Part shown: piece by piece, positions 51,752 to 60,885 of the stretch
How the letters are laid out: each line of letters starts with the position of its first letter
Position numbering within the stretch: the first letter of the stretch is position 1
Assembly: GCA_964400735.1 (NCBI GenBank)
Contig: CAYNVQ010000009.1
Coordinates: 121,587-185,586, forward strand
DNA: 64,000 nt
From: CAYNVQ01 sp964400735
Lineage (GTDB): Bacteria; Acidobacteriota; Aminicenantia; Aminicenantales; Aminicenantaceae
Reading direction: 5' to 3'
Notes under the pieces: model-generated
What the model saw: only the letters and a program-made list of their open reading frames with translations
Database searches by the model: none
What the model was told of the DNA's origin: nothing
Program-made: the position numbers and the translations under genes

Positions 51752-51776
51752 TTACATTTCCGTACAACAAATGTAA
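51752..51776 (+). promoter_or_regulatory. 8-9-8 inverted repeat ahead of the GWxTD gene
   Basis: TTACATTT (51752-51759) and AAATGTAA (51769-51776) form a perfect dyad with a nine-base spacer, ending 28 bases before the ATG at 51805. It could be an operator for a dimeric repressor. No U-tract follows, so it is not a terminator. Confidence 0.4.
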
Positions 51777-51804
51777 GGAACGAATCAGAAAGACCGATAA
51801 AGCC

Positions 51805-52830
51805 ATGGGTAATGACAAAAAACACACCAGATTGATATTCCTTTTCATCCTGGCTTATTCTCTGCTTGGCTGTACCTCCCTATCACGCCGCACGAAAGAC
51901 CCTTATTACGAATCTTTTTACGAGAAAACAAGGCTCATCATGATGGATGAAGAGAAAAAAATCTATAGATCTCTTCCCAATGCGGCCTCCAGAGAGGAAT
52001 TTATCGGAGAATTCTGGAGAATGAGGGATCCGGATTCCACCACAGAAGAAAATGAGAATAAGATCGAGTTTGAAAACCGCATCGCCTTTGCCAATGAGTG
52101 GTTCGGAAACTGGAAGACCTTTGCGGGAAGAAGCATGGGAGAAGGGAAAGAAAAAGACAGAGGATGGAAAACGGCCAGAGGCCGTGTTTACATCATTTTG
52201 GGCCCGCCCAGCTTGGTGAACTACGGCCTGGGGTGGGGTCCCATGCGCTTATACAACGATGACAGCTCCGCCTTCGAATTATGGTATTACCCCCAATACG
52301 AGCTGTACGTGTATTTTTACAAGAACGTCCCGGAAATCTGGAAGAGGGATCACGCCTATGAGAAAGATAGAGGCGAACCCTATTTGAGAGAGTGGGATTA
52401 TGAACTCATGCCGGATAGTCTACTGGTGTATGCCATGGAAGACGCCAAAGCAAATTTGATCCATCCCGATTATCGGGGAGAATTCATCCGGTCCTTACGT
52501 TTAAAAGCGCAGTACGTCAAAGATGCGCTAATTTTGGCCATCCCTATTGATCGCGTTTTGTTCGAGGAAAAAGAGGGGAGTCTTTTTGTCCAGCTTAATC
52601 TCAAGACCACCGTGTACAAAGACAACGAAAAAATCGAGGAATTCGATAGAACCGAAGTGGCTCCTTACAGCGAAGAAGAAATCCTCAACCTAAGGGAGAT
52701 CATCGTCAAGATCCCCTATCCTGTGGCCAAAAAGGCTAATTATCTATTTAATCTGGTCGTTACAGATTTAAATTCTCCGTATAGGACAAAATATCGGGCC
52801 GTCATAAAAAAGAATTCAGCCAGGAAGTAA
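51805..52830 (+). CDS. GWxTD-domain lipoprotein
   Basis: 341 residues. The leader I-F-L-F-I-L-A-Y-S-L-L-G-C ends in a lipobox cysteine. The central part carries the family signature: W-R-M-R-D-P-D near 70, R-I-A-F-A-N-E-W-F-G, then D-R-G-W-K-T-A-R-G-R-V-Y-I-I-L-G-P-P (about 120-137) with G-W-K-T at the GWxTD position, followed by W-Y-Y. The C-terminal third is beta-rich. The family is widespread in Aminicenantes, Acidobacteria and Gemmatimonadetes and has no agreed function. Convergent with the symporter gene, 16 bases apart. Preceded by the inverted repeat at 51752-51776. Confidence 0.85.
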   Translation: MGNDKKHTRLIFLFILAYSLLGCTSLSRRTKDPYYESFYEKTRLIMMDEEKKIYRSLPNAASREEFIGEFWRMRDPDSTTEENENKIEFENRIAFANEWFGNWKTFAGRSMGEGKEKDRGWKTARGRVYIILGPPSLVNYGLGWGPMRLYNDDSSAFELWYYPQYELYVYFYKNVPEIWKRDHAYEKDRGEPYLREWDYELMPDSLLVYAMEDAKANLIHPDYRGEFIRSLRLKAQYVKDALILAIPIDRVLFEEKEGSLFVQLNLKTTVYKDNEKIEEFDRTEVAPYSEEEILNLREIIVKIPYPVAKKANYLFNLVVTDLNSPYRTKYRAVIKKNSARK

Positions 52831-52846
52831 ATCCTTATCCATTTGG

Positions 52847-54535
52847 TCAGGTTTTTTGGACAAACAGCGGGTTGATGACATGAGCCATAGCGATGAGAAG
52901 GACACAGCCTATGACATTGAACCAAAGATAGGGGATCTCGCTGAAAAAAAAGCACCCCAGTACAGCAGATTCAGCGATAAGGGCCGCAATAAAGGTCGCG
53001 TTTCCTCCGATTTTCTTGAAATAAAAGGCGATCAGAAAGATCCCCAGGATTGTTCCGTAAAAAAGAGAACCCAGGATATTGACCGCCTCAATCAATGACC
53101 CGAGACGGTTGGCGAAGAGGGCAAAATTGATCGCGTATATCCCCCAAAAAACCGTGGCTATTTTAGAAGCGATAAGATAGTGCCTTTCAGATGCATTTCT
53201 CTTGAACGCTCTTTTATAAATGTCCACCACCGTTACCGAGGCCAAGGCATTCAATTCCGCCGACGAGGAGGACATCGATGCCGAGAGTATGGCGGCTAAA
53301 ACGAGCCCCACCACTCCAACCGGCAAAAAATTGATGACGAAACTTAAAAAGATATAGTTGATGTCGTTCGTATCGGCAGCCGGATTGGCTTTCTGAATGA
53401 GCTCAACTGCCTCATCCCTGATTTTTTGCTCCTTTTCTTCCGCTTGCTGGAGTCTTCGGACGGTACCGCTCGATTCCGAGTCCCCGTCGGATTCGCCAGC
53501 ACTCAGCATATCCCGGATACGATCTTGTTTTTCCCTGTGAACGCTTTCGTACCGTTCTTCCAGATTCCGGTAGGCTTCGGCATATGAGCTGGCTTTTACG
53601 TTCGCCGTCTCGACCGGATTGAAAAACAAGGGAGGAGTTACGAATTGAAAAAAGACGAAGATCATGGCTCCAGTCAAAAGGATGGCGAACTGCATCGGGA
53701 CCTTAACGATACCGTTTGTCAGGAGACCCAGCCTGCTTTGCGCAATGGAACGGCCGGTAAGATATCTTTGCACCTGAGATTGATCCGTCCCGAAATAAGA
53801 GAGAGCAAGGAAAGTTCCCCCTATGAGGCCTGACCATATGTTATAACGGTCCTTCCAATCAAATGCAAAATTGATGACATTCAATTTTCCCATTTTTCCC
53901 GCCACATGAGCGGCATCGAGAAATTATATATCGTTGGGAAGCAAACGGAAGATCATATAAAAAGCGACTCCCATTCCTACTGTTATAATCGCCATCTGCA
54001 ACATATGGGTTCTGCTCACAGCTTCTGTTCCACCCGAAGCAGTGTACAAGATGACGACACCGCCGATCATAAAAATAGTCAGACGGATGTCCCATCCCAG
54101 CAGGACAGAAATGATCAAAGCCGGCGCAAAAATGGTGAATCCGGCTGCCAACCCCCGTTGTATCAAAAAAAGGGTACTCCCCAGAGCGCGGTTTTTCAGG
54201 TCAAACCTCTGTTCCAAAAACTCATAGGCCGTGAAGACTTTCAGCCTATGAAAGATAGGAATGGCTGTGACGGAAAGAATCACCATTGCAACGGGCAGCC
54301 CGAAATAGAACTGGACAAATCGCATGCCGTCCACATAAGCTTGTCCCGGAGTCGATAGGAAAGTGATAGCACTGGCCTGGGTTGCCATTACCGAAAGGGT
54401 AATGGAGTACCAGGGCATTTTTCTATCTGCCAAAAGATATCCGTTGATATCCTTTTTACCCCGGGATTTCCAAATTCCATAAAAAGCCACGAAGATAAGA
54501 AACGAACACATCAATATCCAATCGATCTGATTCAT
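52847..54535 (-). pseudogene. Sodium:solute symporter interrupted by one in-frame stop
   Basis: Reads as an SSS-family transporter in a single frame: an N-terminal part of about 203 residues (L-A-D-R-K-M-P-W, A-S-A-I-T-F-L-S-T-P-G-Q-A-Y, L-E-Q-R-F) ending N-D-I, then TAA (53924-53926), then F-L-D-A-A-H-V-A-G-K-M-G and the remaining 350 residues (F-G-T-D-Q-S-Q-V-Q-R-Y-L-T, S-M-S-S-S-S-A-E-L-N). There is no frameshift; a single base change could restore TCA, TTA, AAA or similar. A charged coiled-coil loop sits at about 330-400 of the joined protein. The stop may be a real nonsense mutation, a sequencing error or, less likely, recoding. It lies 46 bases after bshA on the same strand. The starts at 54544 (GTG) and 54535 (ATG) are both possible. 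Confidence 0.8.
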
Positions 54536-54581
54536 CTTCCACACAATTAAAGGTTTTGGAGCCAGTTCATAGGGAAGCTCT

Positions 54582-55706
54582 TCATGGCTGATCTAAAATT
54601 TCTTCATAAAAGGCCTCGTACTGAGGAATGATCAACTCGCTGTTAAAGCACTCCGCGGCCCGTCTCCTCGCCTGTTGTCTGAACCGTTCGAGTTTTTCTG
54701 GATCGCTCAACAAGACGATCGCTTTTTCGGCCATGCTCCCTATCTCTCCGATGGGGCACAAAAATCCCGTCTTTCCATGAGCGACTACCTCGGGTAATCC
54801 GCCGGTTTCCGAACCGATCACAGGAACACCACAGGCCATGGCCTCGAGCGCGGTCAATCCAAAACTTTCCTGTTCGCTGGGCAGAAGAAACAGATCCGCA
54901 CAATAAAACAAGGGTTCCAGATGATCTTGCTCTCCAAGAAAATAGACATGGTCGCCAAGCTTCTGTTCTTTGACCAGCTGTTGGATGAAAATTCTTTCCG
55001 GCCCTTCTCCTACCAGTATGAGTTTTGCAGGAATACGCTTCCTGACCTTATCAAAAACACGCACGACATCCCCCACCCTTTTGACCGGCCGGAAATTGGA
55101 GGCATGCATGAGAATCTTCTCCTCCTTACACGCATACATCTCTCTGGTACAATCATTTCTTTCCGGTGCCGAGCGTTTGGTGTCGATGAAATTGTAGATG
55201 ACCCGAATCTCACGCCGGATGTCAAATTCCTCGATAGTGCGTTGCTTTAAATATTGAGACACCGCCGTGACACCATCGGATTTTTCGATGGTGAATTGGA
55301 TGACTCTGTGAAACGATTGATCAGCGCCGACTAGGGTGATATCCGTCCCATGGAGCGTCGTGATCGTCCGCAACCTCCGCGAATCCAATATCTTTCTTGC
55401 CAGATAGGCGCTGGCCGCATGGGGGACGGCATAATGAGCGTGGATGAGCTCAAGATTATAGTCCTCGACAAGTTCCACCAGCTTTGTCGCCAGTGCCAAG
55501 GCGTACGGCGGATATTTGAAGAGCGGATAGGACACCACCCCGACCTCATGAACGAAAATGTTCGGGTGGAATGAGCGCAACCTGAAAGGTTGGGCATAGC
55601 TCACGATATGGACCTCGTGTTTTCTTCCGGCGAGACCGATTGCCAATTCAGACGCGACGACTCCGCTGCCGCCATGAGTCGGATAGCATACGATGGCCAC
55701 TTTCAT
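54582..55706 (-). CDS. bshA: N-acetyl-alpha-D-glucosaminyl L-malate synthase
   Basis: First enzyme of bacillithiol synthesis: transfers GlcNAc from UDP-GlcNAc to L-malate. 374 residues with the GT-B fold of family GT4. Seen are C-Y-P-T-H-G-G-S-G-V-V-A-S-E-L (7-21), S-Y-A-Q-P-F-R-L, H-A-H-Y-A-V-P-H-A, T-L-H-G-T-D-I-T-L-V-G, and near the C-terminus E-Q-E-S-F-G-L-T-A-L-E-A-M-A-C-G-V-P-V-I-G-S, all typical of BshA. The ATG overlaps the bshB1 stop by four bases. With bshB1 and bshC present on the same strand, the organism should make bacillithiol, the low-molecular-weight thiol also used outside Firmicutes. Confidence 0.95.
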   Translation of the reverse strand: MKVAIVCYPTHGGSGVVASELAIGLAGRKHEVHIVSYAQPFRLRSFHPNIFVHEVGVVSYPLFKYPPYALALATKLVELVEDYNLELIHAHYAVPHAASAYLARKILDSRRLRTITTLHGTDITLVGADQSFHRVIQFTIEKSDGVTAVSQYLKQRTIEEFDIRREIRVIYNFIDTKRSAPERNDCTREMYACKEEKILMHASNFRPVKRVGDVVRVFDKVRKRIPAKLILVGEGPERIFIQQLVKEQKLGDHVYFLGEQDHLEPLFYCADLFLLPSEQESFGLTALEAMACGVPVIGSETGGLPEVVAHGKTGFLCPIGEIGSMAEKAIVLLSDPEKLERFRQQARRRAAECFNSELIIPQYEAFYEEILDQP

Positions 55707-56440
55707 GGAACGGCCTCCGAATATTCAGGGCCGAAAAATGTCACCGGATCCTCCAATTTTATCGCCTCCCGGACAAGAAAAGGCTCGCCATATTTCACTC
55801 CGATATATGCCCCGTACTGCCTGTCTCTGTTGACAATTCCGTCCAGGAAGGCGGGTTGGCTGATAAGAGTTTCACCCTCTCTCGATGGGGATTTTTGCCC
55901 CCTGTGAAATTGCGATCTGTACGCCAAAATCGATTTAATCTTTTTATCGTGGAAATCAGAAATGTCAACGACGAATGAAGGTTTGAATTCGAACCGGGTC
56001 TGGAAGTAAATAACCTTACGGGGACGGAAGGGTTCTTGGCCCGTATCCAATTTCCTCAATCCGGAAAGGTAGGCCGCTTTGCGCACTAGGTGGGATGCTT
56101 CCTCGTGATCCGGGTGACGGGCGATCCAGTAGGGAGCGAATACGACTTTGGGCCTATAGGTTCGAATTTCTCTTATGATTTTCAGCTTATTTTCCCACGT
56201 GACTTCCACATCCCCGTCGGGAAGATCGAGCATCTTCTGAACCGCCAGACCCATAATCTCGCCTGCTTTTTTAAATTCCTGGGCTCGTATCTCAGCACTG
56301 CCTCTTGTCGCCATCTCCCCCCGGGTGAGCGCGATGATACCTGTCTTATGGCCCAGAAAACCTAATTTTATGATCGTCCCGCTGCATGCCAGCTCCACAT
56401 CGTCTGCATGGGCGCCGAAGGCTAATGCGTCAAGTTCCAC
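55703..56440 (-). CDS. bshB1: GlcNAc-malate deacetylase
   Basis: Removes the acetyl group from GlcNAc-malate, the second bacillithiol step. 245 residues of the PIG-L/LmbE fold with the zinc motif A-H-A-D-D-V-E (10-16), then L-A-C-S-G-T and R-G-E-M-A-T-R-G, a H-P-D-H-E-E-A-S segment supplying the third ligand, and a C-terminal S-Q-F. The A-H-A-D-D and R-G-E-M-A-T-R-G pattern distinguishes BshB1 from other LmbE proteins. Start at the ATG with AGGAGAGAG upstream. It follows bshC after 156 bases that hold a short repeat fragment, so it may have its own promoter. Confidence 0.94.
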   Translation of the reverse strand: MELDALAFGAHADDVELACSGTIIKLGFLGHKTGIIALTRGEMATRGSAEIRAQEFKKAGEIMGLAVQKMLDLPDGDVEVTWENKLKIIREIRTYRPKVVFAPYWIARHPDHEEASHLVRKAAYLSGLRKLDTGQEPFRPRKVIYFQTRFEFKPSFVVDISDFHDKKIKSILAYRSQFHRGQKSPSREGETLISQPAFLDGIVNRDRQYGAYIGVKYGEPFLVREAIKLEDPVTFFGPEYSEAVP

Positions 56441-56451
56441 TTCTCTCTCCT

Positions 56452-56473
56452 CCTGAATTATTCATAAAATGCC
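56452..56473. repeat. Isolated end fragment of the GGATTATTCAT element
   Basis: The sequence CCTGAATTATTCATAAAATG and the following CC closely match the left end of copies A and B, and the next 20 bases stay loosely similar (T-A-T-C then C-A-T-C-T-T-C). No right end is found before bshC, so it is a solo or truncated end. Confidence 0.4.
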
Positions 56474-56596
56474 TATATCTCATCTTCTTTAAGAAAAGAT
56501 CTTCATACCTGCCTTAGCTATCTATCATCATCATTTTTCCGAATTTTTCTTACCCATCCATCAAACTTTCCGCCAAAAAGATCCTGGAAATTTGGC

Positions 56597-58213
56597 TCAT
56601 AATTTCATTATCTGATGTTCGTGAATTCCTATATCGAGTTCACGATAGAGTTTAGCCATAAAAGCATAGCCGTATTTAACTAAGAAGGGAACGATGCTGA
56701 ACACCCGCTCCTGCAGGTTGTCAAGGGGAAAGAGATTATTTTTTGCCTTATCCAGCTGTCGAATCACGACACTGTGCCGCCTTTTTGCGGCTCGTATAAC
56801 CTTCTTTTCCAGAAAATCAAACTGCCGTCTTATTCTGCTCAAGGCGAGATCGGCCGATTTTTTCAGGTCCGGCTCCAGAGGCAATATCTCCCTCTCGATG
56901 GACTCGAACTCGCGTCCCAAGTGAGATGACGCAACTCGAAAAACTTCTTCAATAGACTCAGGCACTTGCTTTTTGATGATGCTTTTAATCACCCCGTCCG
57001 CATCGTGCCATATGTCCTCGATTGTTAGGTTGTATCTATTCAATATCTTGTGTATATTTCTTTCGAGAATTGTGACCGTTGCCCTGGGAAAAACTACCGG
57101 CATGGAAATTTCGAAACTCTCGTACATCCCCTTCATCTGAGCGAAATAGGCAATCTCCCCCGGCCCGCCGACGTAGGCGACCGTGGGAAATAGAGAGTCT
57201 TGATAGATCGCCCGAAGCAGGACATTCGGGCTGAACCGATCAGGATTTTTTTCTACTAAAGCAAGCATATCTCTTTTCGTATAGGTTTCGTCGAGGCCTG
57301 GGATAAAAAAATCCTCTCCTTTCGCTCGGATAGTTTGTCTTTCCTCATTTGTCAAAAACACGTTCAATATTCCCTCACGAAGCTGGATCTGGGTGTGGTA
57401 TCCTGTACGCTTCAGTCGGGAGGAAGCTTCTAGGGCTCTTCTCGTCGACGGCGATCTCTCTGCGATCTCGCGGCGAAAAACTTCTTTCCCTAATTCCTTG
57501 AGGGCTGGATGGCTTGAATCTACCAGGATAAGACCATAGGACCCGAACAATCGGGTCATCCAGTTCGCAAAGGCCTCTGCAAATGTCCGCCCCGGCTGAT
57601 ACGCCTCCTTTATATGCCGGAGTATAGCCGGCCTGAATTCAGAAGCCGGCATCAACTCTTCGAGACGCCGGATACAATCCGATATGTTCGCGGTGAACAC
57701 CAAATCATAAGCAGGAATTTTTTTGTGAGCCAACGGAGATAGGTATCGAATGTCTTCTACCTGATGGTCTCCATTCAACAGGCTTATGTGATCGATCTCG
57801 ACAAAATCATGGTCATCCGAAGCAAGCCAAAAAACAGGCACAAAACCTCCAGGGCTGTTTCGGCTGAGACGCTCGGCAAGCTTGATCGCCGTAAAGGATT
57901 TATAGATCGTATAGAGAGGTCCTGAAAATAACCCGACCTGTTGCCCGGTCACGACCGCACAGGCCTGGTTCTCAACCAAATTATCGATATTTTCGAGTGT
58001 CTGACTCCCGCATCCATACCGCCGATTTTGTTCTCTCAAAACGGAAGCAAGCGGCTCCCTTTTCACGGGACGAGCCTTGACCTTCTCTGCCTGAAGCTCG
58101 AAGGCCGCTCGATTGCGGAAGTCGCCAGCGAAAAATTCCCCCACCCTTTCGTAGGCATAGATATAATCGTGAGCGAGCTGAGAAGTGCCGATTTTCAGGG
58201 GTTCTTTATTCAA
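56597..58213 (-). CDS. bshC: Bacillithiol synthase (cysteine-adding enzyme)
   Basis: Joins cysteine to glucosaminyl-malate, the last bacillithiol step. 538 residues, the usual size. Conserved segments seen are T-G-Q-Q-V-G-L-F-S-G-P-L-Y-T-I-Y-K (about 91-107), F-W-L-A-S-D-D-H-D-F-V-E (about 133-144), Y-V-G-G-P-G-E-I-A-Y-F, a long C-terminal coiled coil, and P-L-D-N-L-Q-E-R. Start is a TTG at 58211-58213 that overlaps the end of the small membrane-protein gene by eight bases, so the two are translationally coupled. Confidence 0.95.
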   Translation of the reverse strand: MNKEPLKIGTSQLAHDYIYAYERVGEFFAGDFRNRAAFELQAEKVKARPVKREPLASVLREQNRRYGCGSQTLENIDNLVENQACAVVTGQQVGLFSGPLYTIYKSFTAIKLAERLSRNSPGGFVPVFWLASDDHDFVEIDHISLLNGDHQVEDIRYLSPLAHKKIPAYDLVFTANISDCIRRLEELMPASEFRPAILRHIKEAYQPGRTFAEAFANWMTRLFGSYGLILVDSSHPALKELGKEVFRREIAERSPSTRRALEASSRLKRTGYHTQIQLREGILNVFLTNEERQTIRAKGEDFFIPGLDETYTKRDMLALVEKNPDRFSPNVLLRAIYQDSLFPTVAYVGGPGEIAYFAQMKGMYESFEISMPVVFPRATVTILERNIHKILNRYNLTIEDIWHDADGVIKSIIKKQVPESIEEVFRVASSHLGREFESIEREILPLEPDLKKSADLALSRIRRQFDFLEKKVIRAAKRRHSVVIRQLDKAKNNLFPLDNLQERVFSIVPFLVKYGYAFMAKLYRELDIGIHEHQIMKL

Positions 58214-58352
58214 ATGCTTTGGTAAAAAGATAAAAAAGTGCGATTAAAACGGCCAGATTCACCAACACAGCCGCATACAACCGGCCCCAAGACTTGAAAA
58301 TCGGAGGTTTTTCCGGGTCGCTCTGGATGCCTTCATCGTGTCGTTTTTTCAT
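58206..58352 (-). CDS. 48-residue single-pass membrane protein coupled to bshC
   Basis: A short gene of 49 codons including the stop. The N-terminus M-K-K-R-H-D-E-G-I-Q-S-D is charged, followed by P-I-F-K-S-W-G-R-L-Y and a membrane helix (about 25-43; A-V-L-V-N-L-A-V-L-I-A-L-F-Y-L-F), ending T-K-A-F-E. GGAAG lies five bases before the ATG at 58350-58352. It overlaps the PIG-L gene by 20 bases on one side and the bshC start by eight on the other, which is strong evidence for a real coupled gene. Similar tiny proteins occur beside sodium:solute symporters in other phyla (recollection, not checked), and a symporter gene lies at the far end of this operon. Function unknown. Confidence 0.75.
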   Translation of the reverse strand: MKKRHDEGIQSDPEKPPIFKSWGRLYAAVLVNLAVLIALFYLFTKAFE

Positions 58353-60819
58353 CTGTTCTTCCTGCCGAGATCAAATTTGAGAATATCCTGAATGCGCCGG
58401 GGACGCCCGCAGGGAGCTGCCGGAACCAGGAGTATCCGGTATAGATAAAAACTCCTTTTCCATAACGGCCGTACAGAAGCCCCCCTTCTTTATCCGTTTC
58501 CGCGGCATCATGTGAAGAGATTATGGCTTCGTATCTTTTATCCCACTGTGTCGCAAAATAAAGCCCTCTTTCCTGAACCCATCCTTCGAAGTCCCTGGGC
58601 GTAATCCTGTTGGGAAAATTCAACAGCGGATGCTCCGGATCAAGGAACTTGACGGGTGCTGTTTCCATACACACCCGGTCCCTTCCTATGGTCATTGGAT
58701 AAGGGCCGATATTCTCTATCCGCAGCCCGCGCGAAACATTGTACTGGACGATCAAGGTTCCTCCGTTTTCAACATACCGGAGGAGTTTCTCCTGGACGTG
58801 CTTGAGTCGTTCACGAGTGTTGTAGGCACGAATCCCCGTAACGATTGCATCGAACTGTGAAAAATCCATGGTATCCAGCATTTCATCGGTCAGCTCGAGC
58901 ACCTCATACCCGAGATGGCGCAAGCCGTCCGGGACTTCGTCTCCGGCGCCCATGATATATCCCAGCTTATTTCCCAGTTTCTTTATATCCAATTTAACGA
59001 ACTTTATCCGGCTTTCCGGAAAATAGACCTGCCTGTGGATGTGGGGATAGGAAATCTCCACCCATGAGCGGTGTATTTTTTTTCCATCGATCTCAGCCTC
59101 GGCCAAAAAATCGGCCTCATCGGATGTTTTAGGAGGGACAACTTCAAAAGTGACCTCCTGCTCATCATATTTATTGACCAAGGAGAATGGAATGGACTCA
59201 GGTATGATCCGCCACTCGCTGGATCCCTTCAACCGGACTATGCCGGCAGCATTTCGAGAGTGACTGATCACTTTGAGGTTTATCTTCTTCGGATCTTCAT
59301 CCGGGAAGATGTTCACTTTATCTTCGATCTGGATGGTGACTTCTGGCCTGATCTCGAACGACCGGTAAAGCTCGCCATCGACCCTGTCGGTCCATCGGAA
59401 CAAAAGGGGAAGCGAGTACTCCAGGATGTTTCCGCCGGCTTCGATGCAGACCCTTACAGAAACAGACGGAGGATTTTCGGCTAGTCCGATGAGGTCCTGT
59501 TCCTGGACCGAAAACAAACCCTTTCGGGCAGGAAGTCTCAGCCAATACGGTTGCGATATGGGAAAATTCTCTGGGATGGTTATCGATTTCTCGAATGTCC
59601 GAGGCTTATTCATCCCTAGAGGAATATCAACCGCAGAATCTTCTGCGATTTTCGGAAATCCTATTTTTTGGATGCGGAAGGGATAATCCGAGCGGTTGAC
59701 AAAGGTCGCTTTTACCCCGATCCCCGCTCCAGGGGCAGCCGCATAATCATCTGCCATTGCCTCCATCCAGAGCCCGGCGCAATCCCGGATGACACACAAA
59801 AGCTCCTCCTTTTTCTTCGTAACCCAGTAGGAATCATCGAGTTTGTTCAGCTCTTCGTAAACATCCAACAACCCGGGTATCGCTTTGGCAGGCTGTAGCG
59901 GATCGAATGATTCCAGAACTCCCCTCAAAACGCTCCCGACCTTATGCCCGCCAGAGACCCGATTCCAGGATGTATCTATTCCATCGAAAAGATCTGTCGC
60001 TGCCGGCTCTCCTGCCATCAATTTGAAGTAATCGTACTGCGTTCCCCGCCGGCTTGTCGCGCCAAATCCCTGGCTTTTGTGGTTGGACCGGCTTTGGGCG
60101 GCTATCTCCGTATAGGACATACCCAGCAAGGGATTATATTCGCCCGTGTCGACCTTCTGAAGATTCACGGTCTCTTGTTGACTGGGCCGCCAGCTATTCC
60201 AGTACAATCTTTTTGCCTGCCAGGGATTCACATGCTCCAGCTGCTCGGGAAACCGGTTGGGATCCGACGCCGCGTGGAACGCTTCATCTATGAGCCGCCC
60301 CGATGCCGTGTGGTGTCCGTGGCCGGAAGGGCTGTCCGCGGCAAAGCGAGTGACGATCACATCCGGGCGGAATTTTCGGATCACCCAAACCATATCGGAA
60401 AGAACCTCTTCCTTCCCCCAAATTTCGAGCGTTTCTTCGGGAGTTTTAGAGTAGCCGAAATCGATAGCCCGGGTAAAAAATTGTTCGGCTCCGTCCATCC
60501 TGCGGGCTGCCATGAGCTCCTGAGTACGGATGATCCCTATTTCGGCACCCTTTTCAGGCCCGATCAGATTCTGACCGCCGTCCCCGCGGGTCAAGGAAAG
60601 ATAGCCTGTGCGATACTTTCTGCCCTTCGAGAAATAGGTCAGCACAGCGGTGTTTTCATCGTCCGGATGAGCCGCAACATAAAGAATGCTTCCCAGAACG
60701 TTGAGCTTTTGGAGAGCGATCTGCAGTTCCCCGGCATCGGGGATTTCTATTGTTTGGGCATTCCCGTTCGGACCGAGATACAGCAGTAATAAAAAGAAGA
60801 TAGAGATGATCTTTTTCAT
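58333..60819 (-). CDS. Exported PIG-L/LmbE deacetylase-like protein, large form
   Basis: 828 residues with a signal peptide (I-S-I-F-F-L-L-L-L-Y-L-G). Residues about 40-300 are a PIG-L zinc domain: A-A-H-P-D-D-E-N (50-56), L-T-R-G-D-G-G-Q-N-L and a G-H-G-H-H-T-A-S-G segment with the later histidines. A long beta-sandwich region follows (about 350-620). The C-terminal part (about 640-810) contains F-D-A-I-V-T-G-I-R-A-Y-N and N-G-G-T-L-I-V-Q-Y-N, resembling a ThuA/glutamine-amidotransferase-like fold. It probably removes an acyl group from an N-acylated sugar outside the cytoplasm. It begins the operon that leads into bshC, though the cytosolic BshB1 is encoded separately, so its link to bacillithiol is open. 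Confidence 0.85.
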   Translation of the reverse strand: MKKIISIFFLLLLYLGPNGNAQTIEIPDAGELQIALQKLNVLGSILYVAAHPDDENTAVLTYFSKGRKYRTGYLSLTRGDGGQNLIGPEKGAEIGIIRTQELMAARRMDGAEQFFTRAIDFGYSKTPEETLEIWGKEEVLSDMVWVIRKFRPDVIVTRFAADSPSGHGHHTASGRLIDEAFHAASDPNRFPEQLEHVNPWQAKRLYWNSWRPSQQETVNLQKVDTGEYNPLLGMSYTEIAAQSRSNHKSQGFGATSRRGTQYDYFKLMAGEPAATDLFDGIDTSWNRVSGGHKVGSVLRGVLESFDPLQPAKAIPGLLDVYEELNKLDDSYWVTKKKEELLCVIRDCAGLWMEAMADDYAAAPGAGIGVKATFVNRSDYPFRIQKIGFPKIAEDSAVDIPLGMNKPRTFEKSITIPENFPISQPYWLRLPARKGLFSVQEQDLIGLAENPPSVSVRVCIEAGGNILEYSLPLLFRWTDRVDGELYRSFEIRPEVTIQIEDKVNIFPDEDPKKINLKVISHSRNAAGIVRLKGSSEWRIIPESIPFSLVNKYDEQEVTFEVVPPKTSDEADFLAEAEIDGKKIHRSWVEISYPHIHRQVYFPESRIKFVKLDIKKLGNKLGYIMGAGDEVPDGLRHLGYEVLELTDEMLDTMDFSQFDAIVTGIRAYNTRERLKHVQEKLLRYVENGGTLIVQYNVSRGLRIENIGPYPMTIGRDRVCMETAPVKFLDPEHPLLNFPNRITPRDFEGWVQERGLYFATQWDKRYEAIISSHDAAETDKEGGLLYGRYGKGVFIYTGYSWFRQLPAGVPGAFRIFSNLISAGRTDEKTTR

Positions 60820-60885
60820 TTGCCTCCGTATTCCAGCCCTGACTAAATCAGAAGTCCCGGAAATGGTTCAGAGATAAGATCGTGA

